A DNA stretch of 64,000 nucleotides from assembly GCF_028023875.1 (NCBI RefSeq), contig NZ_JAQIPB010000002.1, positions 620,001 to 684,000 of the forward strand, written 5' to 3'. The stretch comes from Xenophilus arseniciresistens (GTDB lineage Bacteria > Pseudomonadota > Gammaproteobacteria > Burkholderiales > Burkholderiaceae_C). The notes beneath the pieces are model-generated. The model was not told the DNA's origin and ran no database searches. It worked only from the letters and a program-made list of their open reading frames with translations. Shown in pieces: positions 9,348 through 17,667 of the stretch. A program made the translations under genes and the position numbers. Every line of letters begins with the position of its first letter. Within the stretch, counting starts at the first letter, position 1.

Positions 9348-11123
9348 TCAAAGATCTTCGCTGCCCAGCAGCATCTCGGTGATGCCCTTGCCGGCCTGCA
9401 CCATCGGGAACACGTTCTCGGTGGGGTCGGTGCGGAAGTCCAGGAACACGGTGCGATCCTTGAGCTTGCGGGCCTCGCGCAATGCGGGCTCCACATCCTG
9501 CGGTCGCTCGATCAGCATGCCGACGTGGCCATAGGCCTCGGCCAGCTTCACGAAATTGGGCAGCGCGTCCATGTAGCTGTGGCTATAGCGGCCGGAGTAT
9601 TCGATCTCCTGCCACTGGCGCACCATGCCCAGGTAGCGGTTGTTCAGCGAGCAGATCTTGATCGGCGTGTTGTACTGCAGGCAGGTGGACAGTTCCTGGA
9701 TGCACATCTGCACCGAGCCTTCGCCCGTAATGGTGAACACTTCTGCCTCGGGTTTGGCCAGCTTGATGCCCATGGCGTAGGGAATGCCAACGCCCATGGT
9801 GCCCAGGCCGCCGGAGTTGATCCAGCGGCGCGGCTCATCGAAGCGGTAGTACTGCGCGGCCCACATCTGGTGCTGACCGACGTCGGAGGTGATGTAGGTC
9901 TCCGTGTCCTTGGTCATGTTCCAAAGGGTCTCGACCACGAACTGCGGCTTGATCACTTCGGTGTTGCCGCGGTCGTACTTGAGGCAGTCGCGGCTGCGCC
10001 AGGCTTCGATGGTCTTCCACCAGTCGGCCAGTGCACCGGCATCGGGCTTGGTCGAGCTTTCCCGAATCATCGAGATCAGCTCGGTCAACACGTCCTTCAC
10101 ATCGCCAACGATCGGGATGTCGACCTTCACGCGCTTGGAGATCGACGAGGGATCGATGTCGATGTGGATGATCTTGCGCTCGTTCTGCGCGAAGTGCTTG
10201 GGGTTGCCGATCACGCGGTCGTCGAAGCGCGCACCCACCGCCAGCAGCACGTCGCAGTTCTGCATGGCGTTGTTGGCCTCGATGGTGCCGTGCATGCCCA
10301 GCATGCCGAGGAATTTGCGGTCGCTGGCCGGATAGGCGCCCAGGCCCATCAGTGTGTTGGTGACGGGGTAGCCCAGCATGTCCACCAGCGTGCGCAGCTC
10401 GTTCGTGGCGTTGCCCAGCAGCACGCCACCGCCCGTGTAGATGTACGGGCGCTTGGCGGCCAGCAGCAACTGCAGCGCCTTGCGGATCTGCCCACCATGG
10501 CCGCGCTTGACCGGGTTGTACGAGCGCATCTCCACCTTGTCGGGGTAGCCGCTGTACGAGGTCTTCTTGAAGGAGACGTCCTTCGGGATGTCCACCACCA
10601 CCGGGCCGGGCCTGCCGCTGCGCGCGATATGGAAGGCCTTCTTCATGGTCGAGGCGATGTCCTTGACATCCTTGACCAGGAAATTGTGCTTCACGATCGG
10701 ACGCGTGATGCCGACGGTGTCGCACTCCTGGAAGGCATCCAGCCCGATGGCGGGCGTGGGCACCTGTCCCGAGATGATCACCATGGGGATCGAATCCATG
10801 TAGGCCGTCGCGATGCCGGTCACCGCGTTGGTCAGGCCAGGGCCCGAGGTCACGAGGGCCACGCCCACATCGCCCGTCGCGCGCGCATAGCCGTCTGCCG
10901 CATGTACGGCCGCCTGTTCATGGCGCACCAGCACGTGCTGGATGGTGTCCTGCTTGTAGAGCGCGTCGTAGATATAGAGAACTGCGCCGCCTGGGTAGCC
11001 CCAGATGTACTTGACGGCTTCGGCCTGGAGGGCCTTGACCAGCACCTCGGAGCCCATGAGTTCTTGGGGAGCTTCGCCGGTGGCCGCAGCGGCGCTGGCG
11101 AGTTCTGCCTTGGAGATTTCCAT
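9348..11123 (-). CDS. ilvB: Acetolactate synthase large (catalytic) subunit
   Basis: ThDP-dependent condensation of pyruvate with pyruvate or 2-oxobutyrate. 591 aa, with three domains: the N-terminal PYR domain (EVLVKALQAEAVKYIWGYPGG, catalytic Glu in VRHEQAAVHAADGYARATG), the central FAD domain and the C-terminal PP domain (TGEGSVQMCIQELSTC...NNRYLGMVRQWQ). I start at ATG 11123 (MEISKAEL), where AAAGG lies nine bases upstream; the frame also allows TTG at 11132. Transcription continues through ilvN and ilvC. No Ile/Val/Leu-rich leader peptide is visible upstream. Confidence 0.97.
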   Translation of the reverse strand: MEISKAELASAAAATGEAPQELMGSEVLVKALQAEAVKYIWGYPGGAVLYIYDALYKQDTIQHVLVRHEQAAVHAADGYARATGDVGVALVTSGPGLTNAVTGIATAYMDSIPMVIISGQVPTPAIGLDAFQECDTVGITRPIVKHNFLVKDVKDIASTMKKAFHIARSGRPGPVVVDIPKDVSFKKTSYSGYPDKVEMRSYNPVKRGHGGQIRKALQLLLAAKRPYIYTGGGVLLGNATNELRTLVDMLGYPVTNTLMGLGAYPASDRKFLGMLGMHGTIEANNAMQNCDVLLAVGARFDDRVIGNPKHFAQNERKIIHIDIDPSSISKRVKVDIPIVGDVKDVLTELISMIRESSTKPDAGALADWWKTIEAWRSRDCLKYDRGNTEVIKPQFVVETLWNMTKDTETYITSDVGQHQMWAAQYYRFDEPRRWINSGGLGTMGVGIPYAMGIKLAKPEAEVFTITGEGSVQMCIQELSTCLQYNTPIKICSLNNRYLGMVRQWQEIEYSGRYSHSYMDALPNFVKLAEAYGHVGMLIERPQDVEPALREARKLKDRTVFLDFRTDPTENVFPMVQAGKGITEMLLGSEDL

Positions 11124-11274
11124 GATGATCAACCTTTAGCGTTTTCGGGAACGAAAAACCTTTGGGTGCCCCTTGCCAACCCTTGTGAGGTCGCGTCGGG
11201 ACTTGAGGCCAAAGCCATGGGCGTCTGGATTGCGCCGGACCTTGACCCGTTTGCCTTTTTGACTGACAGCCGGC

Positions 11275-11317
11275 GATTATGGCACTACCCGGCCCGTGGG
11301 CGAGCGCTGCCATAATC
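11275..11317. promoter_or_regulatory. Inverted repeat between ilvB and the ECF sigma gene
   Basis: GATTATGGCA (11275-11284) is repeated exactly as its complement TGCCATAATC (11308-11317). Each arm reads CATAAT in the outgoing direction, toward ilvB on the minus strand and toward the sigma gene on the plus strand. They may be paired divergent -10 elements, or an operator between the two promoters. No good -35 boxes are seen. Confidence 0.45.
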
Positions 11318-11331
11318 AAAAGTCAACAGGA

Positions 11332-11952
11332 ATGCCGCATTCACGCGCGGCCAGCCCCTTCCAATCCAGCTCCGCCCCACGTTTGGCTTCCGAACTCGAA
11401 CTGTCCGAATTCCTCAAGAGCGTCGAATTGCGGGCGTTCAAACGGGCGCTTTACCAGGTGCGCGACGAGGAAGCGGCGCTGGACATCGTGCAGGACAGCA
11501 TGATGAAGCTGGCAGAACACTACGGCGACAAGCCGCCTGCCGAGCTGCCAATGCTGTTCCAGCGCATCCTGTCGAACTGCGTGCTGGACTGGTTCCGGCG
11601 CCAGAAGACGCGGCGCGCCCTTTTCTCCAGCCTGACCGACTTCGAGCCGGACAACGAGGATGGCGCCGGCTTCGACATTCTTTCCTCGATGGAAGTCGAG
11701 GTGGACACGCGCGAGACCGAAAGCGCCGAGGACACGGTGCGACGCGCGCAGATCTTCCAGGCCATCGAAACCGAGGTGCAGGCGCTGCCGGCGCGTCAAC
11801 GCGAGGCTTTTTTGCTGCGTTACTGGGAAGAAATGGACGTCGCAGAAACCGCCGCGGCCATGGGCTGCTCGGAGGGCAGCGTCAAGACGCACTGCTCGCG
11901 CGCGGTGCGCGCTCTGAGCCAGGCCTTGCAGTCCAAGGGAATTCATTTATGA
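11332..11952 (+). CDS. ECF-type RNA polymerase sigma factor
   Basis: 206 aa sigma-70-family protein. Region 2 covers FKRALYQVRDEEAALDIVQDSMMKL to LDWFRRQKTRR. Region 4 (LPARQREAFLLRYWEEMDVAETAAAMGCSEGSVKTHCSRAVRAL) supplies the -35-binding helix-turn-helix. A longer acidic linker (DFEPDNEDG) joins the two. The start chosen is ATG 11332; an in-frame GTG at 11296 would fall inside the palindrome. It overlaps the next gene by four bases, so the small membrane protein behind it is a candidate anti-sigma partner. Target genes are unknown. Confidence 0.88.
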   Translation: MPHSRAASPFQSSSAPRLASELELSEFLKSVELRAFKRALYQVRDEEAALDIVQDSMMKLAEHYGDKPPAELPMLFQRILSNCVLDWFRRQKTRRALFSSLTDFEPDNEDGAGFDILSSMEVEVDTRETESAEDTVRRAQIFQAIETEVQALPARQREAFLLRYWEEMDVAETAAAMGCSEGSVKTHCSRAVRALSQALQSKGIHL

Positions 11953-12374
11953 ACACTTTCTCATCAACCACTGCATCCAATCGAGCGGAGGACCGCTTCG
12001 GTCGCGCTGTGGCCGCCCGGCTCTCGCAAGGGCAGGCCCGCCTGCACCCCGACATCGGTGAGCGCCTGCGGGTGGCTCGGCAGCAGGCGCTGGCGCGCCG
12101 CAAGATGGAAGCCACGCCGCTGATCGTGCAGACCCGTGGGGGTGAGGCCACGCTGGGCCAGGCGTCGCGCTGGTGGTCCTGGGGCTCCAGCCTGCTGCCG
12201 CTGGCCGTGCTGGTGGTCGGGCTGATCAGCATTGCCCAATGGCAGGCAGAAGAACGCGCCGACGCCATCGCCGAAGTCGACGCCGCCCTGCTGACCGACG
12301 AACTGCCGACGGCCGCCTACACCGACCCAGGCTTCAAGCAGTTCCTGCAGCGCGAAAGCGCCGCCGACCGCTGA
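11949..12374 (+). CDS. DUF3619 single-pass membrane protein (possible anti-sigma factor)
   Basis: 141 aa with a cytoplasm-type N-terminal half and one hydrophobic helix, SLLPLAVLVVGLISIAQW (about residues 80-97). A short acidic C-terminal tail follows, with the family signature AEVDAALLTDELPTAAYTDPGF. ATG overlaps the sigma factor TGA. Coupling to an ECF sigma gene and a single transmembrane helix are the usual anti-sigma arrangement, but no zinc-binding motif is visible and the role is unproven. Confidence 0.8.
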   Translation: MNTFSSTTASNRAEDRFGRAVAARLSQGQARLHPDIGERLRVARQQALARRKMEATPLIVQTRGGEATLGQASRWWSWGSSLLPLAVLVVGLISIAQWQAEERADAIAEVDAALLTDELPTAAYTDPGFKQFLQRESAADR

Positions 12375-12413
12375 TCGCCCCCTCTCATTGCTGCGCATCG
12401 CTCTTCGCTTCTC

Positions 12414-13169
12414 ATGACCTTGCTGTCCCTGCTCGTGCTGTCCGTCGCCTTGACAGGCGCCGTGGCCGCGCCCGCGGCCGCGCAGGAGGGCATGACGAAT
12501 CCTGCTTCCTCATCCCGCGCCAGCAATGTTGCGGAAGGCGCTGCGCGCTGGGTGCGGCTGCCCACCAGCCAGAAGAAGGCATTGCAGCCTTTGGCTGCCG
12601 AGTGGGACAAACTGGATGAAGCGCATCGGCGCAAGTGGATGGCGCTGGCTCGCAATTTCGACAGCATGGGCCCGCAGGAGCAAAGCACGCTGCACAGCCG
12701 CATGACCGAATGGGCGCTGCTGAGCCCGCGCGAGCGCGTGCGCGCCCGGCTCAACTTCGCCGAAGTGCAGCGCCTTGCACCGGAAGCCGAGCGCAAGGCC
12801 AAGTGGGACGCCTATCAGGCGCTCAGCGAAGAAGAGCGCCGCGCCCTGGCCGATCGGGCCGTCACGCCACGCGGCACGGCGCTGCCCGTGCGCCCCATCC
12901 AGCGCGATCGCCTGGCGCCACTGCCAGCCGCCGCGCTGCAGAACGGACACGGCGGACCCCGCATTGCGCTGACACCCGCAGCGCCGAACCCGGCGCGCGC
13001 GACCATGCTCGCACCCAGTTCGGCGACCGAGCCGGCAGCGCTTTCGGCGCCCGTCCACGGACTGGTGGCTTCGCCGCATGCGCAGGAGCCCCCTGCTGCC
13101 GAGCCCGCTGTCACCGACCTGCCTCCCGCGACGGACTTTTCCCCCAACGAACGTCCCGCCGCTCCCTGA
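12414..13169 (+). CDS. DUF3106 exported protein
   Basis: 251 aa with an N-terminal signal peptide (about residues 1-24, ending AAAQEG). A DUF3106 helical core follows, with repeated WxxL-type segments: AARWVRLPTSQKKALQPL, AHRRKWMALARNFDSM, LSPRERVRARLNF, YQALSEEERRAL. The last 80 residues are Pro/Ala-rich and low complexity. Third gene of the sigma-DUF3619-DUF3106 set. Probably periplasmic; biochemical role unknown. Its place behind an ECF sigma and its membrane partner suggests an envelope function. Confidence 0.8.
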   Translation: MTLLSLLVLSVALTGAVAAPAAAQEGMTNPASSSRASNVAEGAARWVRLPTSQKKALQPLAAEWDKLDEAHRRKWMALARNFDSMGPQEQSTLHSRMTEWALLSPRERVRARLNFAEVQRLAPEAERKAKWDAYQALSEEERRALADRAVTPRGTALPVRPIQRDRLAPLPAAALQNGHGGPRIALTPAAPNPARATMLAPSSATEPAALSAPVHGLVASPHAQEPPAAEPAVTDLPPATDFSPNERPAAP

Positions 13170-13201
13170 ACCGTCTTGCGGGTACGGGAGAATGTGCGGC
13201 T

Positions 13202-13744
13202 ATGTCGTCGCCGCCCCCTTCCTCGCAGGCCGTCGGGCCCGGGCCCTCCGTCGCACCGTTCGCGCCGCCGGGCATCCCTCGCCGCATGGCCGCCTGGCTT
13301 TACGAGGGCATGCTGCTGTTCGCCGTGGTCTTTGTCGCCGGATGGCTGTTCAGCGCACTGAGCCAGATGCGCCATGCCCTCGACGATCGCCGCGTCCTGC
13401 TGCAGGCCTTCCTCTTCGTGGTCTTCGGCATCTATTTCGTCTGGTTCTGGTCGCGCGGCCAGACGCTGGCCATGAAGACCTGGGGGCTGCGCCTGGTCGG
13501 CCGCGACGGACGCCCCGTCTCCCAATGGCGCGCGCTGCTTCGCTACGTGCTGGCCTGGCTCTGGTTTCTGCCGCCACTGGTGCTGGCCTGGGCCCTGCCG
13601 TTCCAGGTTTCCGGTGCCGAGGTCAGCGTGCTGCTCTTCGGCTGGGTCGCCATCTGGGCCGTCCTGGCCCGCTTCCACCCTGAACGCCAGTTCTGGCACG
13701 ACGCCTGGGCTGGCACCCGACTCATATCCACCCGTCCGCGATGA
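13202..13744 (+). CDS. RDD family membrane protein
   Basis: 180 aa with a Pro-rich N-terminus. The RDD domain has helices around MLLFAVVFVAGWLFSAL, LLQAFLFVVFGIYFVWFW and the C-terminal pair (YVLAWLWFLPPLVLAWALPF; VSVLLFGWVAIWAVLA), with the conserved GQTLAMKTWGLRLV between. RDD proteins are poorly defined integral membrane proteins; some are implicated in Na+/H+ exchange. The stop overlaps the dgkA ATG (ATGA), so the two are translationally coupled. Confidence 0.85.
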   Translation: MSSPPPSSQAVGPGPSVAPFAPPGIPRRMAAWLYEGMLLFAVVFVAGWLFSALSQMRHALDDRRVLLQAFLFVVFGIYFVWFWSRGQTLAMKTWGLRLVGRDGRPVSQWRALLRYVLAWLWFLPPLVLAWALPFQVSGAEVSVLLFGWVAIWAVLARFHPERQFWHDAWAGTRLISTRPR

Positions 13745-14163
13745 GCTCTCCCACACCCCGCCTGCCTGGCAGCACCGCCCAGGACCCCGTCAACCCGCAG
13801 AAATCGCGCACCGGCCTGAACCGCCTCTGGCACGCCACCGGCTATTCGCTCAACGGCCTGCGCGCGGGCTGGGGCGAGCCCGCCTTCCGGCTCGAAGCGC
13901 AGATGGCCATCGTGCTGATCCCGCTGGCCTTCTGGCTCGGCCAGACCTGGGTCCAGGTTGCCCTGCTGGCCGGCAGCGTGGTGCTGGTGATGATCGTGGA
14001 GCTGCTGAATACAGCAGTGGAAGCCGCCATCGACCGCATCGGCCCCGAATGGCATGACCTCTCCAAGCGCGCCAAGGACATGGGCAGCGCCGCCGTGCTG
14101 CTGGCCAGCCTGTTGGGCGGCAGCCTCTGGCTGGCCGCAGCGTACGAGCGCTTCATCGCCTGA
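13741..14163 (+). CDS. dgkA: Diacylglycerol kinase (DgkA)
   Basis: Small trimeric membrane kinase that recycles diacylglycerol to phosphatidate. 140 aa: N-terminal extension of about 20 residues, amphipathic segment RLWHATGYSLNGLRAGWGEPAFRLEAQ, then three membrane helices. The catalytic signature is complete: ELLNTAVEAAIDRIG followed by HDLSKRAKDMGSAAVLLA. Overlaps the RDD gene by four bases and is followed by a LOG-family gene after 15 bases. Confidence 0.94.
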   Translation: MSSPTPRLPGSTAQDPVNPQKSRTGLNRLWHATGYSLNGLRAGWGEPAFRLEAQMAIVLIPLAFWLGQTWVQVALLAGSVVLVMIVELLNTAVEAAIDRIGPEWHDLSKRAKDMGSAAVLLASLLGGSLWLAAAYERFIA

Positions 14164-14178
14164 CAAGGCCGGATTCCA

Positions 14179-14775
14179 ATGACTGTCTCTGCTCCTTTTT
14201 CTGTATGCGTTTACTGCGGCTCGCGCCCTGGCGAACTCCCGGCCTATGCCGAAGCCGCCGTGGCGGTGGGCCGCTGGATCGGCCGCCAAGGCGGCCAACT
14301 GGTCTACGGCGGCGGCCGCACCGGTCTGATGGGCACCGTGGCCGAAGCCACGCGTGAGGCGGGTGGCCGCGTGGTCGGCATCATTCCGCAGGCGCTGGTG
14401 GACCGAGAAGTCGCCAACACGCTGTGCGACGAGCTGCACGTGGTGCAGACCATGCATGAGCGCAAAGCCATGATGGGCGAGCGCGCCCAGGTCTTCATCG
14501 CCCTGCCCGGCGGCATCGGCACCTTCGAGGAACTCTTCGAGATCTGGACCTGGCGGCAGCTGGGCTACCACGACAAGCCCGTGGGCATCCTCAACTGTGC
14601 AGGCTACTACGACAAGATGCTGGACTTCCTGGCCGGCAGCGTGCAGGCTGGCCTGATGGGCGAATGGCAGATGGGGCTGGTGCGCACCGGCACCGAACCC
14701 GAGACCCTGCTGCGGGCCTTGCAGCAAGAGGCCACCCAACGCTCATCGCAGAGCCAGTTGGCGCAGCACGTCTGA
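14179..14775 (+). CDS. LOG family protein (cytokinin-nucleotide phosphoribohydrolase-like)
   Basis: 198 aa Rossmann-fold protein of the TIGR00730/LOG family. Family members hydrolyse the N-glycosidic bond of (modified) AMP-type nucleotides. The active-site motifs are present: MHERKAMM and PGGIGTFEELFEIWTW. The N-terminal FSVCVYCGSRPG is typical of the short form. Last gene of the dgkA group, followed by a hairpin terminator. The physiological substrate is unknown. A second, longer paralogue lies at 32526-33395. Confidence 0.88.
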   Translation: MTVSAPFSVCVYCGSRPGELPAYAEAAVAVGRWIGRQGGQLVYGGGRTGLMGTVAEATREAGGRVVGIIPQALVDREVANTLCDELHVVQTMHERKAMMGERAQVFIALPGGIGTFEELFEIWTWRQLGYHDKPVGILNCAGYYDKMLDFLAGSVQAGLMGEWQMGLVRTGTEPETLLRALQQEATQRSSQSQLAQHV

Positions 14776-14836
14776 GTGCAAGAGCACCTGGCGCCCCGCG
14801 GGCCGCCAGGCGCAAAAGGGGCGCCACCAAAAAAGA

Positions 14837-14860
14837 AAACGGGCCTCGAGAGGCCCGTTT
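14837..14860. terminator. Bidirectional hairpin terminator
   Basis: AAACGGGCCT, loop CGAG, AGGCCCGTTT: a 10-bp perfect stem. On the plus strand it is followed by CTTC and can end the LOG-gene transcript. On the minus strand it is followed by TCTTTTTTGG and would end the ppiD/tRNA-His transcript. Confidence 0.85.
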
Positions 14861-14873
14861 CTTCAAGATTCTT

Positions 14874-14950
14874 TGGGGTGGCTGATGGGACTCGAACCCA
14901 CGACAACCAGGATCACAACCTGGGACTCTACCAACTGAGCTACAGCCACC
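14874..14950 (-). tRNA. tRNA-His (GUG)
   Basis: 77 bases with the extra G-1 and encoded CCA. The acceptor GGTGGCT pairs with AGCCACC, and the anticodon loop TTGTGAT reads GTG. It starts 35 bases after the ppiD stop on the same strand, so it may be processed from the ppiD transcript. Confidence 0.96.
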
Positions 14951-14985
14951 AAAGAGATGAGATTGTACTGTGAAAATCAGTCACT

Positions 14986-16899
14986 TCAGCCAGTAACGGC
15001 CGCAGTTTTCGGTTTGTTCACCAAAATTCGCGCCTTCAGGCGGTCACTCAGCAGCTTGTAATAAGCCTCTGCTTCAGCAGCCGCCAGCGCCTGGCCCATC
15101 TGGGCACGCTCCTGGGTCTGCAGCGCTGCATCAGAGGGCTGGCGCGGCAGGTCCTTGAGCACGCGCACCACGGCAAAGCCCTCTGCACCCAGATCAACAC
15201 CCGTCCAGGCCGGCAGCTTGCCGGCATCCGTACGCAGCGCGGCCTCGATCACCGGCAGCGGCTGGCCCTGCGGGTCGACGCGCGAAGCCTTGAGCACGTT
15301 GCCCAGCTTGGCCGATGCGGTGTCCTTCTCCCAGGCCGCCAGGCGAGCCCGCCCTTCTTCCTTGGCCAGTGCCGCTGCGCGCTCGGCCGTGAGGTCACGC
15401 CCGACCTGCTCCTTGACCTCGTCGAAGGTCTGCGCCCGGGCCTGCGTGTACTGCGTGACGCGCGCCACCGCAACCTGGTTCGAGCCGAGGTCGATGGCTT
15501 CGGTGTTCTGCTTGCGGTCCAGCACTTCGGGCGCATAGACGGCGGCCACGAAGTTGCGGTTCCCCAGCGGGCCCTGCGCGCCCGCAGCGGCTGTGCGCGC
15601 CACGCCGCTGGCCGTCTGGATCTGCAGCTTGAGCGCATCAGCCGCCGGCTGCAGGCTCTCGGGGTTCTGGTAGGCGAGCTCGGTCAGCGTCTCGGCGGCC
15701 TTGGCAAAGTCCTGCGCCGCCTTCTGCGTGCGCACTTCGTTTTCCACCTGGGCGCGCACCTGCGCCAGCGGCGGCACCACGGCGGCCTTGATGTCGTCCA
15801 GCCGGATGATGTGATAACCGAAATCGCTTTCGACCACGTCGCTGATCTCACCCTTCTTGAGCGCGAACATCGCGTCTTCGAAAGGCTTCACCATGGCGCC
15901 GCGCGGCGCCATGTCGAGCTGGCCGCCACGTTCGGCCGAGCCCGGATCCTGCGAATTCTTGCGCGCCAGTTCGGCGAAGGTGGCAGGTGTCTTGCGCACC
16001 TGCGCCAGCAGTTCCTGCGCACGGGCACGCGCCTTGTCGCGCTCGGCCTGCGGTGCGTCCTTGGCGGCCGTGATCAGGATGTGGCTGGCCTGGCGCTCTT
16101 CGCCGCTGCCAAAGCGGCCCTGGTTCTGCTCGTAGTAGCTCTGCAGTTCGGCGTCGCTCACGCTCACGTTCTTCTTGACCGAATCCATGTCGAGCAGAAG
16201 GTACTGGATGCTCGCGGCCTCCTGTGCCTGGTAGCGCGAGGCATGGCTCTTGAAGTGGCTCTGCAGATCATCGTCGGTGAGCGAGACCTTGGCGCTGAAG
16301 TCCTGCGGGGCAAAGCGTGCCACCTGGATCTCGCGGCCGTCGTAGATGGCGTTGAGCGTGAGGTCGGCCTGCGTCTTGGCCGACAGCGGCGTGCCGCTCA
16401 CGCCGGCCACGAGCTGCTGCATGGACAACTGGCTACGGATGCCGGCTTCGTACTGCTCGGGGGTGGTGCCGGTGGTGAGGATGAAACGCTGGCGGTCGAA
16501 CTTGCCTTCGGCATCGCGGAAGCTGGCGATGCCCGGGTCTTCGGCAAACATGCGTGCGAGGCGGTCGTCGCTCACGGTCATGTTGGCCTTGGCCGCAGCG
16601 GCCAGCAGCACGCGTTCGCGCACCATGCGCTCCAGCGTGGCGTAGCGCGCTTCCTCCGAGTCCAGCAGCGCTGGATCGATGTTGCGCTGCTGTTCGCGCA
16701 TGCGGTCCGTCTCCACGCGGTGCCGCGCATCCCACTCGGGCCGGCTGATGGTCTTGCCATCGACGACGGCCACTTCTTCCCCGCGCGTGCGGCTGCCGTC
16801 GCTGTACTGCTCCAGCCCGAAGAGCACGAAGGACGGGATCACCAGCAGGAACAGGATCACCATCAGGAACTTGGTGTGCTTGCGGAAGAAATCAAACAT
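14986..16899 (-). CDS. ppiD: Periplasmic folding chaperone / peptidyl-prolyl isomerase PpiD
   Basis: 637 aa, inner-membrane-anchored. A short cytoplasmic MFDFFRKHTK leads into one transmembrane helix (about 11-29), then a SurA-like N-terminal chaperone region (to about 230). The parvulin domain (about 269-370) runs from RQASHILITA through FAELARKNSQDPGSAERGGQLD to ESDFGYHIIRLDDI; a long C-terminal chaperone region follows. PpiD acts at the Sec exit on newly translocated proteins. hupB lies upstream, as in many Proteobacteria, but tRNA-Val and a terminator intervene. Confidence 0.95.
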   Translation of the reverse strand: MFDFFRKHTKFLMVILFLLVIPSFVLFGLEQYSDGSRTRGEEVAVVDGKTISRPEWDARHRVETDRMREQQRNIDPALLDSEEARYATLERMVRERVLLAAAAKANMTVSDDRLARMFAEDPGIASFRDAEGKFDRQRFILTTGTTPEQYEAGIRSQLSMQQLVAGVSGTPLSAKTQADLTLNAIYDGREIQVARFAPQDFSAKVSLTDDDLQSHFKSHASRYQAQEAASIQYLLLDMDSVKKNVSVSDAELQSYYEQNQGRFGSGEERQASHILITAAKDAPQAERDKARARAQELLAQVRKTPATFAELARKNSQDPGSAERGGQLDMAPRGAMVKPFEDAMFALKKGEISDVVESDFGYHIIRLDDIKAAVVPPLAQVRAQVENEVRTQKAAQDFAKAAETLTELAYQNPESLQPAADALKLQIQTASGVARTAAAGAQGPLGNRNFVAAVYAPEVLDRKQNTEAIDLGSNQVAVARVTQYTQARAQTFDEVKEQVGRDLTAERAAALAKEEGRARLAAWEKDTASAKLGNVLKASRVDPQGQPLPVIEAALRTDAGKLPAWTGVDLGAEGFAVVRVLKDLPRQPSDAALQTQERAQMGQALAAAEAEAYYKLLSDRLKARILVNKPKTAAVTG

Positions 16900-16960
16900 G
16901 CCGGGACATTTCCGAGTAAAGCCTGCGCAACGGGCAGACGGTCAAGGGACGGGACCAACA

Positions 16961-16988
16961 AAAAAGGCGAACCGTTGTTCGCCTTTTT
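16961..16988. terminator. Hairpin terminator after tRNA-Val
   Basis: AAAAAGGCGAAC, loop CGTT, GTTCGCCTTTTT. The A-run on the plus strand gives a U-tract on the minus strand, ten bases past the tRNA-Val CCA end, closing the hupB/tRNA-Val unit before ppiD. Confidence 0.85.
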
Positions 16989-16998
16989 CTACGGGTGG

Positions 16999-17074
16999 TG
17001 GTGGGTGCTGAGGGGTTCGAACCCCCGACCTACGCCTTGTAAGGGCGCCGCTCTACCAGCTGAGCTAAGCACCC
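16999..17074 (-). tRNA. tRNA-Val (UAC)
   Basis: 76 bases with encoded CCA. The acceptor GGGTGCT pairs with AGCACCC, and the anticodon loop CTTACAA reads TAC. It begins 16 bases after the hupB stop, so it is probably co-transcribed with hupB. Confidence 0.96.
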
Positions 17075-17090
17075 CACCGGAAGTTCCCTC

Positions 17091-17363
17091 TCAGTTCAGC
17101 GCATCCTTGAGCGCCTTGCCGGGACGGAACTTGGGAATCTTGGCCGCCTTGATTTTAATCGCAGCGCCCGTGCGCGGGTTGCGGCCCGTGCGCGCTTCGC
17201 GCTTGCCCACGGCAAAAGTGCCGAAACCCACGAGGGAGACCGAGCCGCCCTTTTTCAGGGTCTTCTTCACCGCGTCGATGGTGGACTCCAGCGCGCGCGT
17301 GGCGGCGGCCTTCGAAATGTCTGCGTTCGTTGCGATGTGCTCGATGAGTTCGGTCTTGTTCAC
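17091..17363 (-). CDS. hupB: Nucleoid protein HU-beta
   Basis: 90 aa, exactly HU size. The N-terminal helices [26 protein letters not shown] are followed by the DNA-binding beta arm [21 protein letters not shown], with the intercalating Pro in RNPRTG, and the C-terminal [12 protein letters not shown]. The start is GTG at 17363 with AGAGG five bases before it. The dimer bends and compacts DNA. A tRNA-Val gene and then ppiD follow. Confidence 0.97.
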   Translation of the reverse strand: MNKTELIEHIATNADISKAAATRALESTIDAVKKTLKKGGSVSLVGFGTFAVGKREARTGRNPRTGAAIKIKAAKIPKFRPGKALKDALN

Positions 17364-17667
17364 AAGGGCCTCTTGTCACGGAATAGGTGGTTGATCGATG
17401 CGCGCCTGGCCTGCCCCAGCCAGCCGGTGACTTCCGGTGGCAGTCTGAATTCCAGACAGGAACATGGGGGCCTTGGCCGACTGCGGAGGCAGCTCGCTGC
17501 CGTCGGCCATTAAAGCCACGCGTTCAGGGGGTGTCAAGACAAGCTGGCCCCCTTCTCGCGAAGGGCGCGATTCTAAGCAACGATTCACGGGCCCACAGAC
17601 GAGAGTGCGCAAGACACTACGTCTGAAACATCTCATCAGGAAGACTTGACTTTCCCGGGCCCCGTGC
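17364..17667. other. Gene-free stretch upstream of hupB
   Basis: 304 bases between the 3' end of the tartrate/malate-type dehydrogenase gene and hupB. It should hold the hupB promoter and the upstream gene's terminator. I see only a small CCCTT/AAGGG hairpin (17550-17565), no U-tract, and no convincing promoter boxes. A minus-strand open frame running through it overlaps the dehydrogenase 3' end and looks spurious. Confidence 0.5.

Noticed and set aside
9294-11315. 673-aa plus-strand open frame opposite ilvB
   Set aside because: It mirrors ilvB and its composition (His, Ala, Gly, Arg, Gln rich) is that of an antisense GC-rich shadow; ilvB is unambiguous.
11124-11331. Leader-peptide attenuator for ilvB
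   Set aside because: No short frame rich in Ile, Val or Leu codons followed by alternative hairpins and a U-tract was found.
15811-17394. 527-aa plus-strand open frame over ppiD, tRNA-Val and hupB
   Set aside because: Runs through a tRNA gene and a terminator hairpin and opposes two clear genes.
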